The notes under the pieces: model-generated | Database searches by the model: none | Told to the model about the DNA's origin: nothing | What the model saw: only the letters and a program-made list of their open reading frames with translations | Part shown: positions 9,536-17,287 of the stretch, in pieces | How positions within the stretch are numbered: position 1 is the stretch's first letter | How the letters are laid out: each line of letters opens with the position of its first letter | DNA from: Pseudomonadota bacterium | GTDB taxonomy: Bacteria; Pseudomonadota; Gammaproteobacteria; Steroidobacterales; Steroidobacteraceae | Direction: 5' to 3' | Length of the DNA: 64,000 nt | Assembly: GCA_016720075.1 (NCBI GenBank) | Contig: JADJXW010000021.1 | Location: 310,001-374,000, forward strand | Program-made: the position numbers and the translations under genes

Positions 9536-10174
9536 TCAGTAGACGTCCCAGTTCGCCGGTAGCTGTGATTCACGGCGGAGCTTGAGTGGCAGGGCCGCGC
9601 GCAGCGTCAGCTTCGCCCCGCCCGCCGGGACAGTCAGCAGCTGTTCAAGCACCGGGCGCTGCACCCGGGAAAGCGGGTGCCAGATTTCCACCCGGTACTC
9701 TCCGGGTTCAACGTCACTGGCCGACCAGGTGCCGCTGGTGTCCGTCCTGCCGAAGTACTGGGCCTCGACGACATACACGTAGGCGCGCATCTGGTCGTGG
9801 ATGTTGCAGCCCAGGGTGACAAGGCCCTCCCGGTCGAAAAGAACCGGAGGGTAGGGCTTGCCGCGGTACAGCGGCAGCTGGAACTTCTTTGCAGGAGAGA
9901 ACGAATAGACCTGATGGCTGACGGAATCGCTGTTCGGAAACACGATCTGGGAACCCACTGGAACAGCAAGCACCGTGGGCACGAAACGCAGGTCCACCTG
10001 ATCCAGCACTGCCGCCGTGGGCCTGGCAACGGGGCGCGAGGCGTCGGTGCTGCGCAGCGTCACCACCGTGCCGCCTATGCCGCGGCCATCCACGCCCACA
10101 AATGAAATCTGCAACGGCGCCGCCATGGCCGGCGCCACGAGAAATGCCAGCAGGGTTGTGAACACAAGTCGCAT
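9536..10174 (-). CDS. Periplasmic cupredoxin-like protein (methylamine-utilisation-protein family)
   Basis: A 212-residue exported protein: signal peptide MRLVFTTLLAFLVAPAMAA, an Ig-like N-terminal part, then a plastocyanin-like domain. Candidate type-1 copper ligands are H in SDSVSHQVYSF and C, H and M in LGCNIHDQM (C-x2-H-x2-M), in the usual order. A carboxypeptidase-regulatory-like segment (WSASDVEPGEYRVEIWHP) follows. Such proteins are often labelled methylamine utilization protein, but no mau genes are here. The downstream barrel gene almost abuts and the EAL phosphodiesterase is divergent across 73 bases. Inferred role: copper or redox sensing or electron transfer feeding the signalling protein. 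Confidence 0.8.
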   Translation of the reverse strand: MRLVFTTLLAFLVAPAMAAPLQISFVGVDGRGIGGTVVTLRSTDASRPVARPTAAVLDQVDLRFVPTVLAVPVGSQIVFPNSDSVSHQVYSFSPAKKFQLPLYRGKPYPPVLFDREGLVTLGCNIHDQMRAYVYVVEAQYFGRTDTSGTWSASDVEPGEYRVEIWHPLSRVQRPVLEQLLTVPAGGAKLTLRAALPLKLRRESQLPANWDVY

Positions 10175-10247
10175 TTCGTGGTTTCACCAATCGCAGGAAA
10201 AGCCCGCTGGAACTAGGATTTGGCCCATTCCGATTGAAGCGCAGGTC

Positions 10248-12635
10248 ATGCTGAGCTTTCGCAACCGACTTCTCATACTGCTGATAGGTCTCGTCGTGGG
10301 GGCCGAGACCGTGACGTTGTTCACGGCATTGGCGCGGACATCGGCGACCGTCCGGGATCGTGCCGAAGAGCAGCTGGTGGCTGGTGTGCACATCGCGCAG
10401 CGGCTGCTGGAATATCGCGAACGGCAGCTGGCTACGGCCGTTACCGTGCTGACCGCGGATTTCGGCCTGCGCGAGGCCGTGGCCTCCGGTGATCGCCCAA
10501 CCGTCGCTTCCGCGCTCGCCAACCACGCGACTCGCATCGGTGCGGACCTTACCGTCGCGATGGATCTGGACGGGCAGGTCATCGCACGAGGCGAGGCGCC
10601 GGGCGCAGTTGATCCGACGCTCCTTGCAGCGCTGAACGCCAGCGCCGGGGATGAATCCGGCGAGGCCCGTTTCGTCGTCACGCCTTCCGGCGCCTGGCAG
10701 GTGTTCGTTTCCCCCGTGCTCGCGCCGGACGAGATCGGGCGAATCGCGCTGGGATTCGCGATCGACGAGGCCCTTGCCCGGGAACTGCGTGACCTGGTTG
10801 GCGTGGATGTGGCGTTCCTGAAGGGACCCACGGGTGGACAGGCCGTGAGCGCATCCACGGTGACGCCCCTGCGCAAACCCGGCTTCAGGGTTCAGGCCGC
10901 ACTGCGCAGTTCTCCTGCCAGCATCAGCATCGATGGCGAGGAGTACCTTGCCACCGCCACGCACCTGGAGTCCGACCAGACGCCGCTGGATGTGGCGCTG
11001 TTCAAGCCCATGCGGGAAGTGATGGCTCCGTATCGCGAGCTGGCATTGAATCTCGGACTCATCATCGGCGTGACGCTGGCTGCGGCCGTCGCAGCCGGCA
11101 TCTACCTTGGAAGGAGCGCCGCACGCCCGGTTCAGCAACTGGCGGCGGGTGCGGCGCGTATCGCAGCCGGAGACTACTCGCAGGGCGTGGCGGGATCCGG
11201 TGGGCAGGAACTCGAAAACCTGGCCGACGCCTTCAACAGCATGCAGAGGGGTATCGCAGACCGCGAATCGCGCCTGATGCACATGGTGCGGCATGACCCG
11301 GCAACGGGGCTGGCCAATCGCCTGCATGCCGAGGAGTGGCTGGAGCGGCACATGCCGGAGCTTTCGGGTGACCAGCGGCTCTGCGTCGTGCTGGTGGCTG
11401 TTGGCAACCTCCAGCAGGTTTCCGCGACGCTGGGTTTCGACATCGCCAGCGAGCTGGTCGATCATCTCGTGCGGGGTCTTTCAGGCTGGCAGGGTGAGAA
11501 CGGACTGGTGGCGCGCCTCGACAGCGTGCATTTCCTCGTCGCGGCAACGAACCTGGCGGCGGGCGACGTCGACGCGCTGGTGGAGCAGATAGGCGAGCGC
11601 TGCCGCAATCCGCTGTTCACCGCGGGTATCGCCCTGCGCACAAGCGCCGTGCTCGGCGCCGCGGTAGCGCCGCTTCACGGCAACACGGCCGTCGAACTGC
11701 TGCGATGCGCCGAGGCCGCGGTGGAAACCGCAACCCAGAGAAAGCTGGCGCATGCGTTCTTCGAGCGATCAAGCGACGAGGAGCAGCGCCGCCGCCTGCG
11801 GCTGGGCGCCGAACTGCCACTGGCTGTTTCGTCCGGGCAGCTCTACCTGCAGTACCAGCCCAAGGTCCGCCTGGGCGACCGCCTTGTTTCGGGACTTGAG
11901 GCGCTGGTGCGCTGGAGGCACCCGGAACTGGGCATCATCTCGCCTGCGGAATTCATCCCCATAGCGGAGCGGACGGGGGCATCAGGCGTGCTGACGCGCT
12001 GGGTGCTGCGCACGTCGCTGGAGCAACTTGCGCAATGGAACGCGCGGGGAATACACGTGGAGATGGCGGTGAACTTTTCCGCCGCGGATATCCTCGACCC
12101 GGGCATGCTGCAGCATGTGCTGGAGGTGCTGCGTGACACGCAGGTGCCCGCCGGATCGCTGACCGTGGAGATCACGGAAAGCGTGCTGTTGCACGAGCCC
12201 GAGGCCGCGCGCCGCAACATGGAATTGCTGCGCGTGGCCGGCGTTCGCTTCTCCATCGACGACTTCGGCACGGGATACTCATCGCTCTCGCAGCTGCGCG
12301 ACCTTGCTGCGGATGAACTGAAGATCGATCAGTCCTTCGTGCGGCAACTCTCCGCAGCGCCGGAAAATCAGGCCGTAATCCGCGCGGTCGTTGACCTCGC
12401 CCACGGCCTTGGACTTCGAACCGTTGCCGAAGGCGTGGAAACCGAGGCGCAGTGGCAGCAGCTTGTGCAGCTCGGGTGTGACTACGTGCAGGGATACCTG
12501 ACAGGCAGGCCGCAGTCCGCCGCAGATCTGGATCCGCTGCTGCGGGCCTCGTGCAGGACAGAATCGGGGCAGGTCACCGGCTCCGCACCGCCGCGCGTGC
12601 TGGAGTTGCGTCGGAGCGGCGATTCCGGATCGTAG
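10248..12635 (+). CDS. Membrane-bound sensor with degenerate GGDEF and intact EAL (c-di-GMP phosphodiesterase)
   Basis: 795 residues. A membrane segment at about 6-26, a periplasmic sensor of about 230 residues, a second segment at about 264-289, a HAMP linker (RPVQQLAAGAARIAAGDY), a GGDEF-type domain and a C-terminal EAL domain. The GGDEF signature is replaced by ARLDSVHF (about 422-429), so cyclase activity is unlikely. The EAL domain keeps its expected residues: E551 in GLEALVRW, N in VNFSAADI, E in VEITES, IDDFGTGYSS, K in ELKIDQSF, E in VAEGVET and Q in DYVQGYLTGRP. It should therefore hydrolyse c-di-GMP. It is divergent from the cupredoxin and barrel genes, suggesting a periplasmic signal controls it. 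Confidence 0.9.
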   Translation: MLSFRNRLLILLIGLVVGAETVTLFTALARTSATVRDRAEEQLVAGVHIAQRLLEYRERQLATAVTVLTADFGLREAVASGDRPTVASALANHATRIGADLTVAMDLDGQVIARGEAPGAVDPTLLAALNASAGDESGEARFVVTPSGAWQVFVSPVLAPDEIGRIALGFAIDEALARELRDLVGVDVAFLKGPTGGQAVSASTVTPLRKPGFRVQAALRSSPASISIDGEEYLATATHLESDQTPLDVALFKPMREVMAPYRELALNLGLIIGVTLAAAVAAGIYLGRSAARPVQQLAAGAARIAAGDYSQGVAGSGGQELENLADAFNSMQRGIADRESRLMHMVRHDPATGLANRLHAEEWLERHMPELSGDQRLCVVLVAVGNLQQVSATLGFDIASELVDHLVRGLSGWQGENGLVARLDSVHFLVAATNLAAGDVDALVEQIGERCRNPLFTAGIALRTSAVLGAAVAPLHGNTAVELLRCAEAAVETATQRKLAHAFFERSSDEEQRRRLRLGAELPLAVSSGQLYLQYQPKVRLGDRLVSGLEALVRWRHPELGIISPAEFIPIAERTGASGVLTRWVLRTSLEQLAQWNARGIHVEMAVNFSAADILDPGMLQHVLEVLRDTQVPAGSLTVEITESVLLHEPEAARRNMELLRVAGVRFSIDDFGTGYSSLSQLRDLAADELKIDQSFVRQLSAAPENQAVIRAVVDLAHGLGLRTVAEGVETEAQWQQLVQLGCDYVQGYLTGRPQSAADLDPLLRASCRTESGQVTGSAPPRVLELRRSGDSGS

Positions 12636-12650
12636 CGACGCGTTGTCAGG

Positions 12651-12989
12651 TCACTGCCGCAGCGACGTGGGGCGCGAGATCTGCGCCAGCGCCGCGTCGC
12701 GGGCCAGCTTCAACTGCTCCTGCTGATGCGCATCACCCGAAGCCAGCGCCTTGTTCAACTGGCGCTTGTACGCCGCCTCGACGTCGGCACGACTGGCGGT
12801 TCGCGGCAAATCCAGCAGCAGGTGCCAGTCTGCCTGGCGCGGATTCGACAGCGATTTCGCCGCCGGGGGCGCTTCGGCGGACGGCGGCTTCGGCCGCGTG
12901 ATGTCCACGCCTGGTCCCATCACGCTGCTGACGATCCAGTAGCCGCCGGCGAGGCAGGCCAGGATGATCAGGATGTCGGAGAGATTCAT
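12651..12989 (-). CDS. Small membrane-anchored protein with degenerate J-domain-like region
   Basis: 112 residues: one N-terminal membrane segment (LSDILIILACLAGGYWIVSSV), a proline-rich linker, then WHLLLDLPRTASRADVEAAYKRQLNKAL, which resembles helices I-II of a J domain. The HPD tripeptide required to stimulate DnaK is absent; the equivalent loop reads ALASGDAHQQ. Its ATG overlaps the TGA of the upstream membrane-protein gene, so it is the last member of a coupled trio with a DUF2167 protein. It may be a structural J-like adaptor rather than a functional co-chaperone. Function is unknown. Confidence 0.7.
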   Translation of the reverse strand: MNLSDILIILACLAGGYWIVSSVMGPGVDITRPKPPSAEAPPAAKSLSNPRQADWHLLLDLPRTASRADVEAAYKRQLNKALASGDAHQQEQLKLARDAALAQISRPTSLRQ

Positions 12990-13645
12990 GGGCTGGCAGT
13001 TTCCTCCGCGGCGCGCGATTCCGCCAGCCGGGAACGAATCAACCCGTCGAGCGCCGCGCGCGTGGGGGCATCGAAATGCCGTGAGGCGAACTCCAGCGGA
13101 TTGCCCGCGATCCCGTGGCGCAGCGAGAGCCTGCGCACGATATTGATGGCGAACGGCGCGCAGGCCAGCACATCGAACGCCAGGGCCCAGAACGCCCGCG
13201 TGCCCAGCGCCAGCGCGCGGCGACGCCGAAACACCAGCACCAGCGCGACGATCACCAGCAGGTAGTACGCCGCGAACAGCGCCAGCACCGTTAGCCCGGC
13301 GCCCAGGATCCAGCACAGCGGCCACAGCGCCAGCAGCATCACCAACTGCAGCTGGCAGATAACGCCCAGCGGGCGCAGCGCGCGGAACAGCGGCTCGAGG
13401 TCCGCATCGCCAGCGGGTCGCGCATCGCTCGTGCTCCAGGCCATCCGGAACAGCGGGCGATGCGGCGTGAAAGGATTCGGCAGCACCATCCGCCGGCCCC
13501 AGCGTCGCACCGGTGAATCGGCCGCGATGCGCCAGCGCGCGCCCGCGCGCTCGAACAGCACTTCGTTGTGCCACAGCGCCTGCGTGGCGTCGTAGAGGTG
13601 GAACGCGATTGCCCCGAGGGGCAACCACAGTTCAGTGGGCGTCAT
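12986..13645 (-). CDS. Hypothetical inner-membrane protein
   Basis: 219 residues, unrecognised family. The N-terminal half contains an amphipathic region (ALWHNEVLFERAGARWRIAADSPVRRWGRRM). The middle has two or three strong membrane segments (LQLVMLLALWPLCWILGAGLTVLALFAAYY and LLVIVALVLVF), and the tail is basic and soluble. The start at 13645 overlaps the DUF2167 stop (TGATG) and the stop overlaps the start of the J-domain-like gene (ATGA). These overlaps imply coupled translation and a shared complex or process. Function cannot be assigned. Confidence 0.7.
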   Translation of the reverse strand: MTPTELWLPLGAIAFHLYDATQALWHNEVLFERAGARWRIAADSPVRRWGRRMVLPNPFTPHRPLFRMAWSTSDARPAGDADLEPLFRALRPLGVICQLQLVMLLALWPLCWILGAGLTVLALFAAYYLLVIVALVLVFRRRRALALGTRAFWALAFDVLACAPFAINIVRRLSLRHGIAGNPLEFASRHFDAPTRAALDGLIRSRLAESRAAEETASP

Positions 13646-14517
13646 CAGCGGTTGTCGTCCGCCTTCCTGCCGAAGAACTTGCGAAAGCCCGCGGCGAGGG
13701 CGACGGCGCCAGCAGCCATGAACTTCCAGCCCGCCGCGAGGAATCCGCCCAGCACGGCCCAGAATCCCTTCTTGGTGGCGATGGCGGCGGCGCCGCCCAG
13801 CACCAGCGCGGCAAGGCCGTACTCGGCTACCTTGTCGCCCGGCACCCAGTCGGCATAGCGCTCGCCCTCGTTGAAGCTGTAGCCCGCCAGTACCTGTTCG
13901 AGTTCGGGACGCGCGCCGGCCAGGTCTTCCTCGCCCGCGGCGAGGATCACCGACGTATGACCACGCCGGCCCAGCACCTTGGTGGAAAAATTGACGCTGC
14001 GCCCGCCCTCGCCCTGCAGCAGCGTGGCCCACTCCAGGCGCTGGTTGGTGTCGTTGTAGGCTGGTGGCACCGCCCAGTCGAGCACATGCAGTTCGCGCCA
14101 GCCGCGCCGCCGGCGCTCCTTGTTGGCCTCTTCGGTGCCCTGCTGCATCGACTTCAGCAGTTCGGCCGCGTCGATCTTCTCGTCGTCCTTTACATAGCCG
14201 TCATCGGCGAACGAGAAGTAGGCGGACCAGTGAAGATCCTCCGGCGCGATCATCACCTCGTTGCCGCCGGGCAGGTTCTGGTTCAACTCCAGGAACTTGT
14301 CGGTGTTGGCGGCATCGAGGAACACATAGCCTTCCGGCACCGCGAGCTTCGCATTGCCAGGCAGCGGCACCGAGGCGGGTCCCTTGACCCACTCCAGCGC
14401 CGCGAGCGCATCCATGAACGCCTGCTGCGCGGGCGAGCTTTCCGGCTCCTGCGCCGGCAACGGCGCGGCGATCAATGAAAGGAGCAGGGCAGCGGCAACG
14501 GACAGCAGGTGCTTCAT
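13645..14517 (-). CDS. DUF2167 family membrane protein
   Basis: 290 residues. A signal peptide (LLSVAAALLLSLIAAPLPAQ) is followed by a long extracytoplasmic domain with features I associate with DUF2167: VPEGYVFLDA, PGGNEVMIAPEDLHWSAYFSFADDGYV, and RRRGWRELHVLDWAVPPAYNDTNQRLEWA. A cluster of C-terminal hydrophobic segments (LAALVLGGAAAIATK, FWAVLGGFLAAGWKFMAAGAVALAAGF) ends in a basic tail, so the protein is anchored at the C-terminus. The molecular role of this family is not established. It is the first gene of a coupled trio; its own start lies 4 bases after the carotenoid-oxygenase stop, so transcription may come from further upstream. Confidence 0.85.
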   Translation of the reverse strand: MKHLLSVAAALLLSLIAAPLPAQEPESSPAQQAFMDALAALEWVKGPASVPLPGNAKLAVPEGYVFLDAANTDKFLELNQNLPGGNEVMIAPEDLHWSAYFSFADDGYVKDDEKIDAAELLKSMQQGTEEANKERRRRGWRELHVLDWAVPPAYNDTNQRLEWATLLQGEGGRSVNFSTKVLGRRGHTSVILAAGEEDLAGARPELEQVLAGYSFNEGERYADWVPGDKVAEYGLAALVLGGAAAIATKKGFWAVLGGFLAAGWKFMAAGAVALAAGFRKFFGRKADDNR

Positions 14518-14521
14518 GGTT

Positions 14522-16120
14522 TCAGGCCTTCTTCGGAATAGCGGCGCCCGGCACCCACCAGCCATGGATCTGGCCAGCAATGCGGGTGGGCAGCTTGACG
14601 GTGGCGATCGGACCTTCGTCGACGCGCTCGGCATCGAGGATGATCAGGTCGCAGCGGCCGTTCTGCGCGGCATACGACGCCACGCCCATCAGGTAGCCCA
14701 CGCCCTCGGGCGCGTTCGCGCTCTTCGGCGCAAAGCAGGCCTCGGCCAGCTGCGCGCCTTCCGGCGCACGGAACAGCTTCGAGCTGCGGTTCTGAAGGTC
14801 GAAGCGCGCGTAGCACGAGGCCGGGCGCTTGGCCGGATCCTTAGGATCCGGATCGGGGCAGGGCAGGAACCCGTAGCGGTAGGGCACCGTGTTGTAGCGA
14901 TCGTCCTGCCGCGGCAGCGCGCCGATGTGGTTCGGATACAGCGTCTCGATCTGGTAGTCCTTGGGATTCTTCTGCGACACATCGGCCGACAGCCGCGTGA
15001 TGTGGCTGGCGCCGCGCACCGGATCCCACCGCGAGCCATCGCGCATCGGCATGAACGGGAAGGGATTCGACAGCGACATCTCCACGTCAACGTACAGGCG
15101 CTTGCCGTCGTCGAAGCCGCCCATCATGTGCGTGGCGCTGCGCTCAGGTCCCTTGATCCACTTGATGTCCTTGCCATCGCCGCCGCGGCGGAAATAGCCG
15201 AAGTAGGTGGGCTGGCCCGAGTACCAGGACCAGTGGATGCCGCCGCGCGCGATCTGCGCCTCGTCGATCGCCAACGGGATGACGTACAGCATCACGAAGT
15301 TCTCGGTGACCTGGTAGTCGTGCAGCATGCCCACGTAGGGCACGCTCACCCAGGCGTCCCACACCTTGCGGCCGTCCGGCGTGTACTCGAACACGTTCAC
15401 GTCGGTGGTGTTGTGGCCCTTGGCCTCGTAGCCGAAACCCAGCAGGTTGCCGGTGCGCGAATCGGTCTTCGGGTGCGCGGTGAAGGTCTTGCTCTGCAGT
15501 TGGCCCTTGAAGGTGTAGACCGGGTCCACGGTGGCGAGCGTGTTGAGATCCATCGCGGCCGGCGGGCTGTCTTCCTTCAGCGCCAGCAGCAGGCCGTTGT
15601 GATGGATGATGTGCGTGTTGTGCGTGCCGCGCGAAAGGCCCTTCACCGAAGGGTCGTCCATGTAGGGATTGCGGTACATGGGGAACAGGATCTTCCCGGC
15701 CTTCTCCTGCGCCAGGTAGCGCTCGTTGCGCACGAAGCGGGTCTTGAGGTTCACGTGGCCGTTCTGGAAGCGGAACATGCTCACATGGCCTTCGCCGTCG
15801 AAGGGAATGTTGCCGGCGCGCAGCGGGTACTGCGCATCCGGGCCCACGCGATAGAACGCGCCGTCGAGGTCGGCGGGAATCCGGCCCTCCACCTCGCAGT
15901 CGGTGATGTCCAGCTCCGCGCGGAACAGCTGTGGGCCGCGCGATGGCGGCGCCGAATAGCGGCTTTCGATGTCGCTGCCGCGCGGTGCGCCGGCTGGCGG
16001 AGCCCCGGCAGGGGGCTGCTGCGCTTCTGCCGCGGCCATCAGCGTGGCCCCGGCCGCGCCGATGGCGCCGCCCATGAACTGCCGCCGGTCAACACCGGCC
16101 TTCCGATTCTTCCTGGTCAT
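14522..16120 (-). CDS. Tat-exported carotenoid cleavage oxygenase family protein
   Basis: 532 residues. The N-terminus has a twin-arginine signal (DRRQFMGGAIGAAGATLMAA), so the folded enzyme is probably exported. The rest matches the carotenoid-oxygenase/lignostilbene-dioxygenase beta-propeller: IPADLDGAFYRVGPDAQYP near the start, then four spaced histidines expected to bind Fe(II), in FTAHPKTD, VGMLHDYQVTE, SATHMMGGFDD and IAGQIHGWWVPG. Known: the family cleaves carotenoid or stilbene double bonds with O2. A good ribosome site (GGAGG) precedes the ATG. The DUF1761 gene lies 18 bases upstream. No carotenoid biosynthesis genes are here; a stilbene or lignin-derived substrate is possible, but that is inference. 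Confidence 0.88.
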   Translation of the reverse strand: MTRKNRKAGVDRRQFMGGAIGAAGATLMAAAEAQQPPAGAPPAGAPRGSDIESRYSAPPSRGPQLFRAELDITDCEVEGRIPADLDGAFYRVGPDAQYPLRAGNIPFDGEGHVSMFRFQNGHVNLKTRFVRNERYLAQEKAGKILFPMYRNPYMDDPSVKGLSRGTHNTHIIHHNGLLLALKEDSPPAAMDLNTLATVDPVYTFKGQLQSKTFTAHPKTDSRTGNLLGFGYEAKGHNTTDVNVFEYTPDGRKVWDAWVSVPYVGMLHDYQVTENFVMLYVIPLAIDEAQIARGGIHWSWYSGQPTYFGYFRRGGDGKDIKWIKGPERSATHMMGGFDDGKRLYVDVEMSLSNPFPFMPMRDGSRWDPVRGASHITRLSADVSQKNPKDYQIETLYPNHIGALPRQDDRYNTVPYRYGFLPCPDPDPKDPAKRPASCYARFDLQNRSSKLFRAPEGAQLAEACFAPKSANAPEGVGYLMGVASYAAQNGRCDLIILDAERVDEGPIATVKLPTRIAGQIHGWWVPGAAIPKKA

Positions 16121-16138
16121 GACAATGCCTCCAACAAG

Positions 16139-16543
16139 TTACGGCCACGCACCGATGATGGAACCCATGATGCTGAAATTGACCACCTGGTATCCCGCGT
16201 TGATGAGCCACAGCCGCAGCGGCCGCTGCTCGAAGAGATAGATGACGCCGATCGACGTGGCGACGAAGAAGAACGCGCTGAACAGGCCGGTGTGCAGCCC
16301 CGCGTGCAAGCCCGCGTGCGGACCCGTGAGCAGCGCGATCGCAATGGCGATGAGCAGGTTCAGCGCGAAGGTGCCGCCGAAGGTCACGGCCATGCTGGCC
16401 TCGGCGCCCTTTTCCTTCGTCATGCCGGTGAGCTTCATCCAGGCCTTGCTGAACAGCGGCCCGTACCAGATTCCACCCAGCGCGAACGACGAGACGGTGG
16501 CGACCACCACGGCCAGCCAGTTGATGTCGGCGAAGTGATGCAT
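16139..16543 (-). CDS. DUF1761 family membrane protein
   Basis: 134 residues with four predicted membrane segments. Seen: NWLAVVVATVSSFALGGIWYGPLFSKAWMKL, characteristic of DUF1761, then AVTFGGTFALNLLIAIAIAL, FSAFFFVATSIGVIYLF and a final segment ending SIMGSIIGAWP. The ATG at 16543 was chosen because homology starts there; a longer frame upstream is antisense-like and has no signal. The family has no defined biochemical function. It is encoded 18 bases before the Tat-exported carotenoid-oxygenase-like enzyme, so the two are likely co-expressed. Confidence 0.85.
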   Translation of the reverse strand: MHHFADINWLAVVVATVSSFALGGIWYGPLFSKAWMKLTGMTKEKGAEASMAVTFGGTFALNLLIAIAIALLTGPHAGLHAGLHTGLFSAFFFVATSIGVIYLFEQRPLRLWLINAGYQVVNFSIMGSIIGAWP

Positions 16544-16610
16544 GTCTGACTCCCATTTCTTCTTGTAGAGACCAGCAGCCGGTATCTTGCTCCGGCAACC
16601 CCCGGGCCTG

Positions 16611-17249
16611 CTACCCCAGCATGGCGCGGTCCGACTCCAGCGCGCCGGCAAAACACGGGCGGGCCATCATGCGGCCCAGAAAGGCGGCGAGCTTCGGGTA
16701 GGTGGCCGCATCCGGTGCCGCACCGCAGTACGTCATGTTGACCAGCATGCTGGCCACGGCGATATCCGCGATCGACAGCGCGTTGCCGACCAGGAACTCC
16801 CCGTCAGGCACCGCGGACTCGAGGTAGCCGTACACCGGCGGCAGCAGCGAATCCTGCGCGTCCTGGGCAGCGGCCAGGTCGCCCGCGCGCTTCAGGAATT
16901 TCGGGGCCACCACGCGGTTGAAGAAAACCCTCTGGCCAGCGGGGAACAGGATGGTGTCGGCCACCTCCTCGAACCAGATCGCGCGCGCGCGTTCACGCGG
17001 CGCCGTCGGCAGTACCGCGGGCAGCGGCTGCAGCGCCTCGAAGTAGGTGATGATGGCGGTGGAGTCGGCGACCTTGAAGTCGCCATCCACCAGCGCGGGG
17101 ATCTTGCGAAAGGGGCTGATCGAGAGGAACAGCGGATCGGTGCTGGTGGAGGGGTTGATGGGGCGGTTGTCGAGCTTCATGCCCTTTTCCGCCGCCACCA
17201 CCAGCACCTTGCGCACGAACGGAGAAACACTGGCGCCGAGCAGGATCAT
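16611..17249 (-). CDS. Glutathione S-transferase family protein
   Basis: 212 residues. The thioredoxin-like N-terminal domain begins ILLGASVSPFVRKVLVVAAEKG, with S8 in the position of the catalytic Ser/Cys of the GST fold. It contains RKIPALVDGDFKVADSTAIITYF, the glutathione-binding cis-proline and E/D-S motif. The all-helical C-terminal domain contains FLVGNALSIADIAVASML, the N-capping box motif. Likely a cytoplasmic glutathione-dependent transferase or peroxidase of unknown substrate. It lies 38 bases after glyS in the same orientation, so it may be carried on the glyQS transcript. Confidence 0.88.
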   Translation of the reverse strand: MILLGASVSPFVRKVLVVAAEKGMKLDNRPINPSTSTDPLFLSISPFRKIPALVDGDFKVADSTAIITYFEALQPLPAVLPTAPRERARAIWFEEVADTILFPAGQRVFFNRVVAPKFLKRAGDLAAAQDAQDSLLPPVYGYLESAVPDGEFLVGNALSIADIAVASMLVNMTYCGAAPDAATYPKLAAFLGRMMARPCFAGALESDRAMLG

Positions 17250-17287
17250 CCTTGAAGCTCCCGATTGATTCGCGGTTGTTGTGTCGG

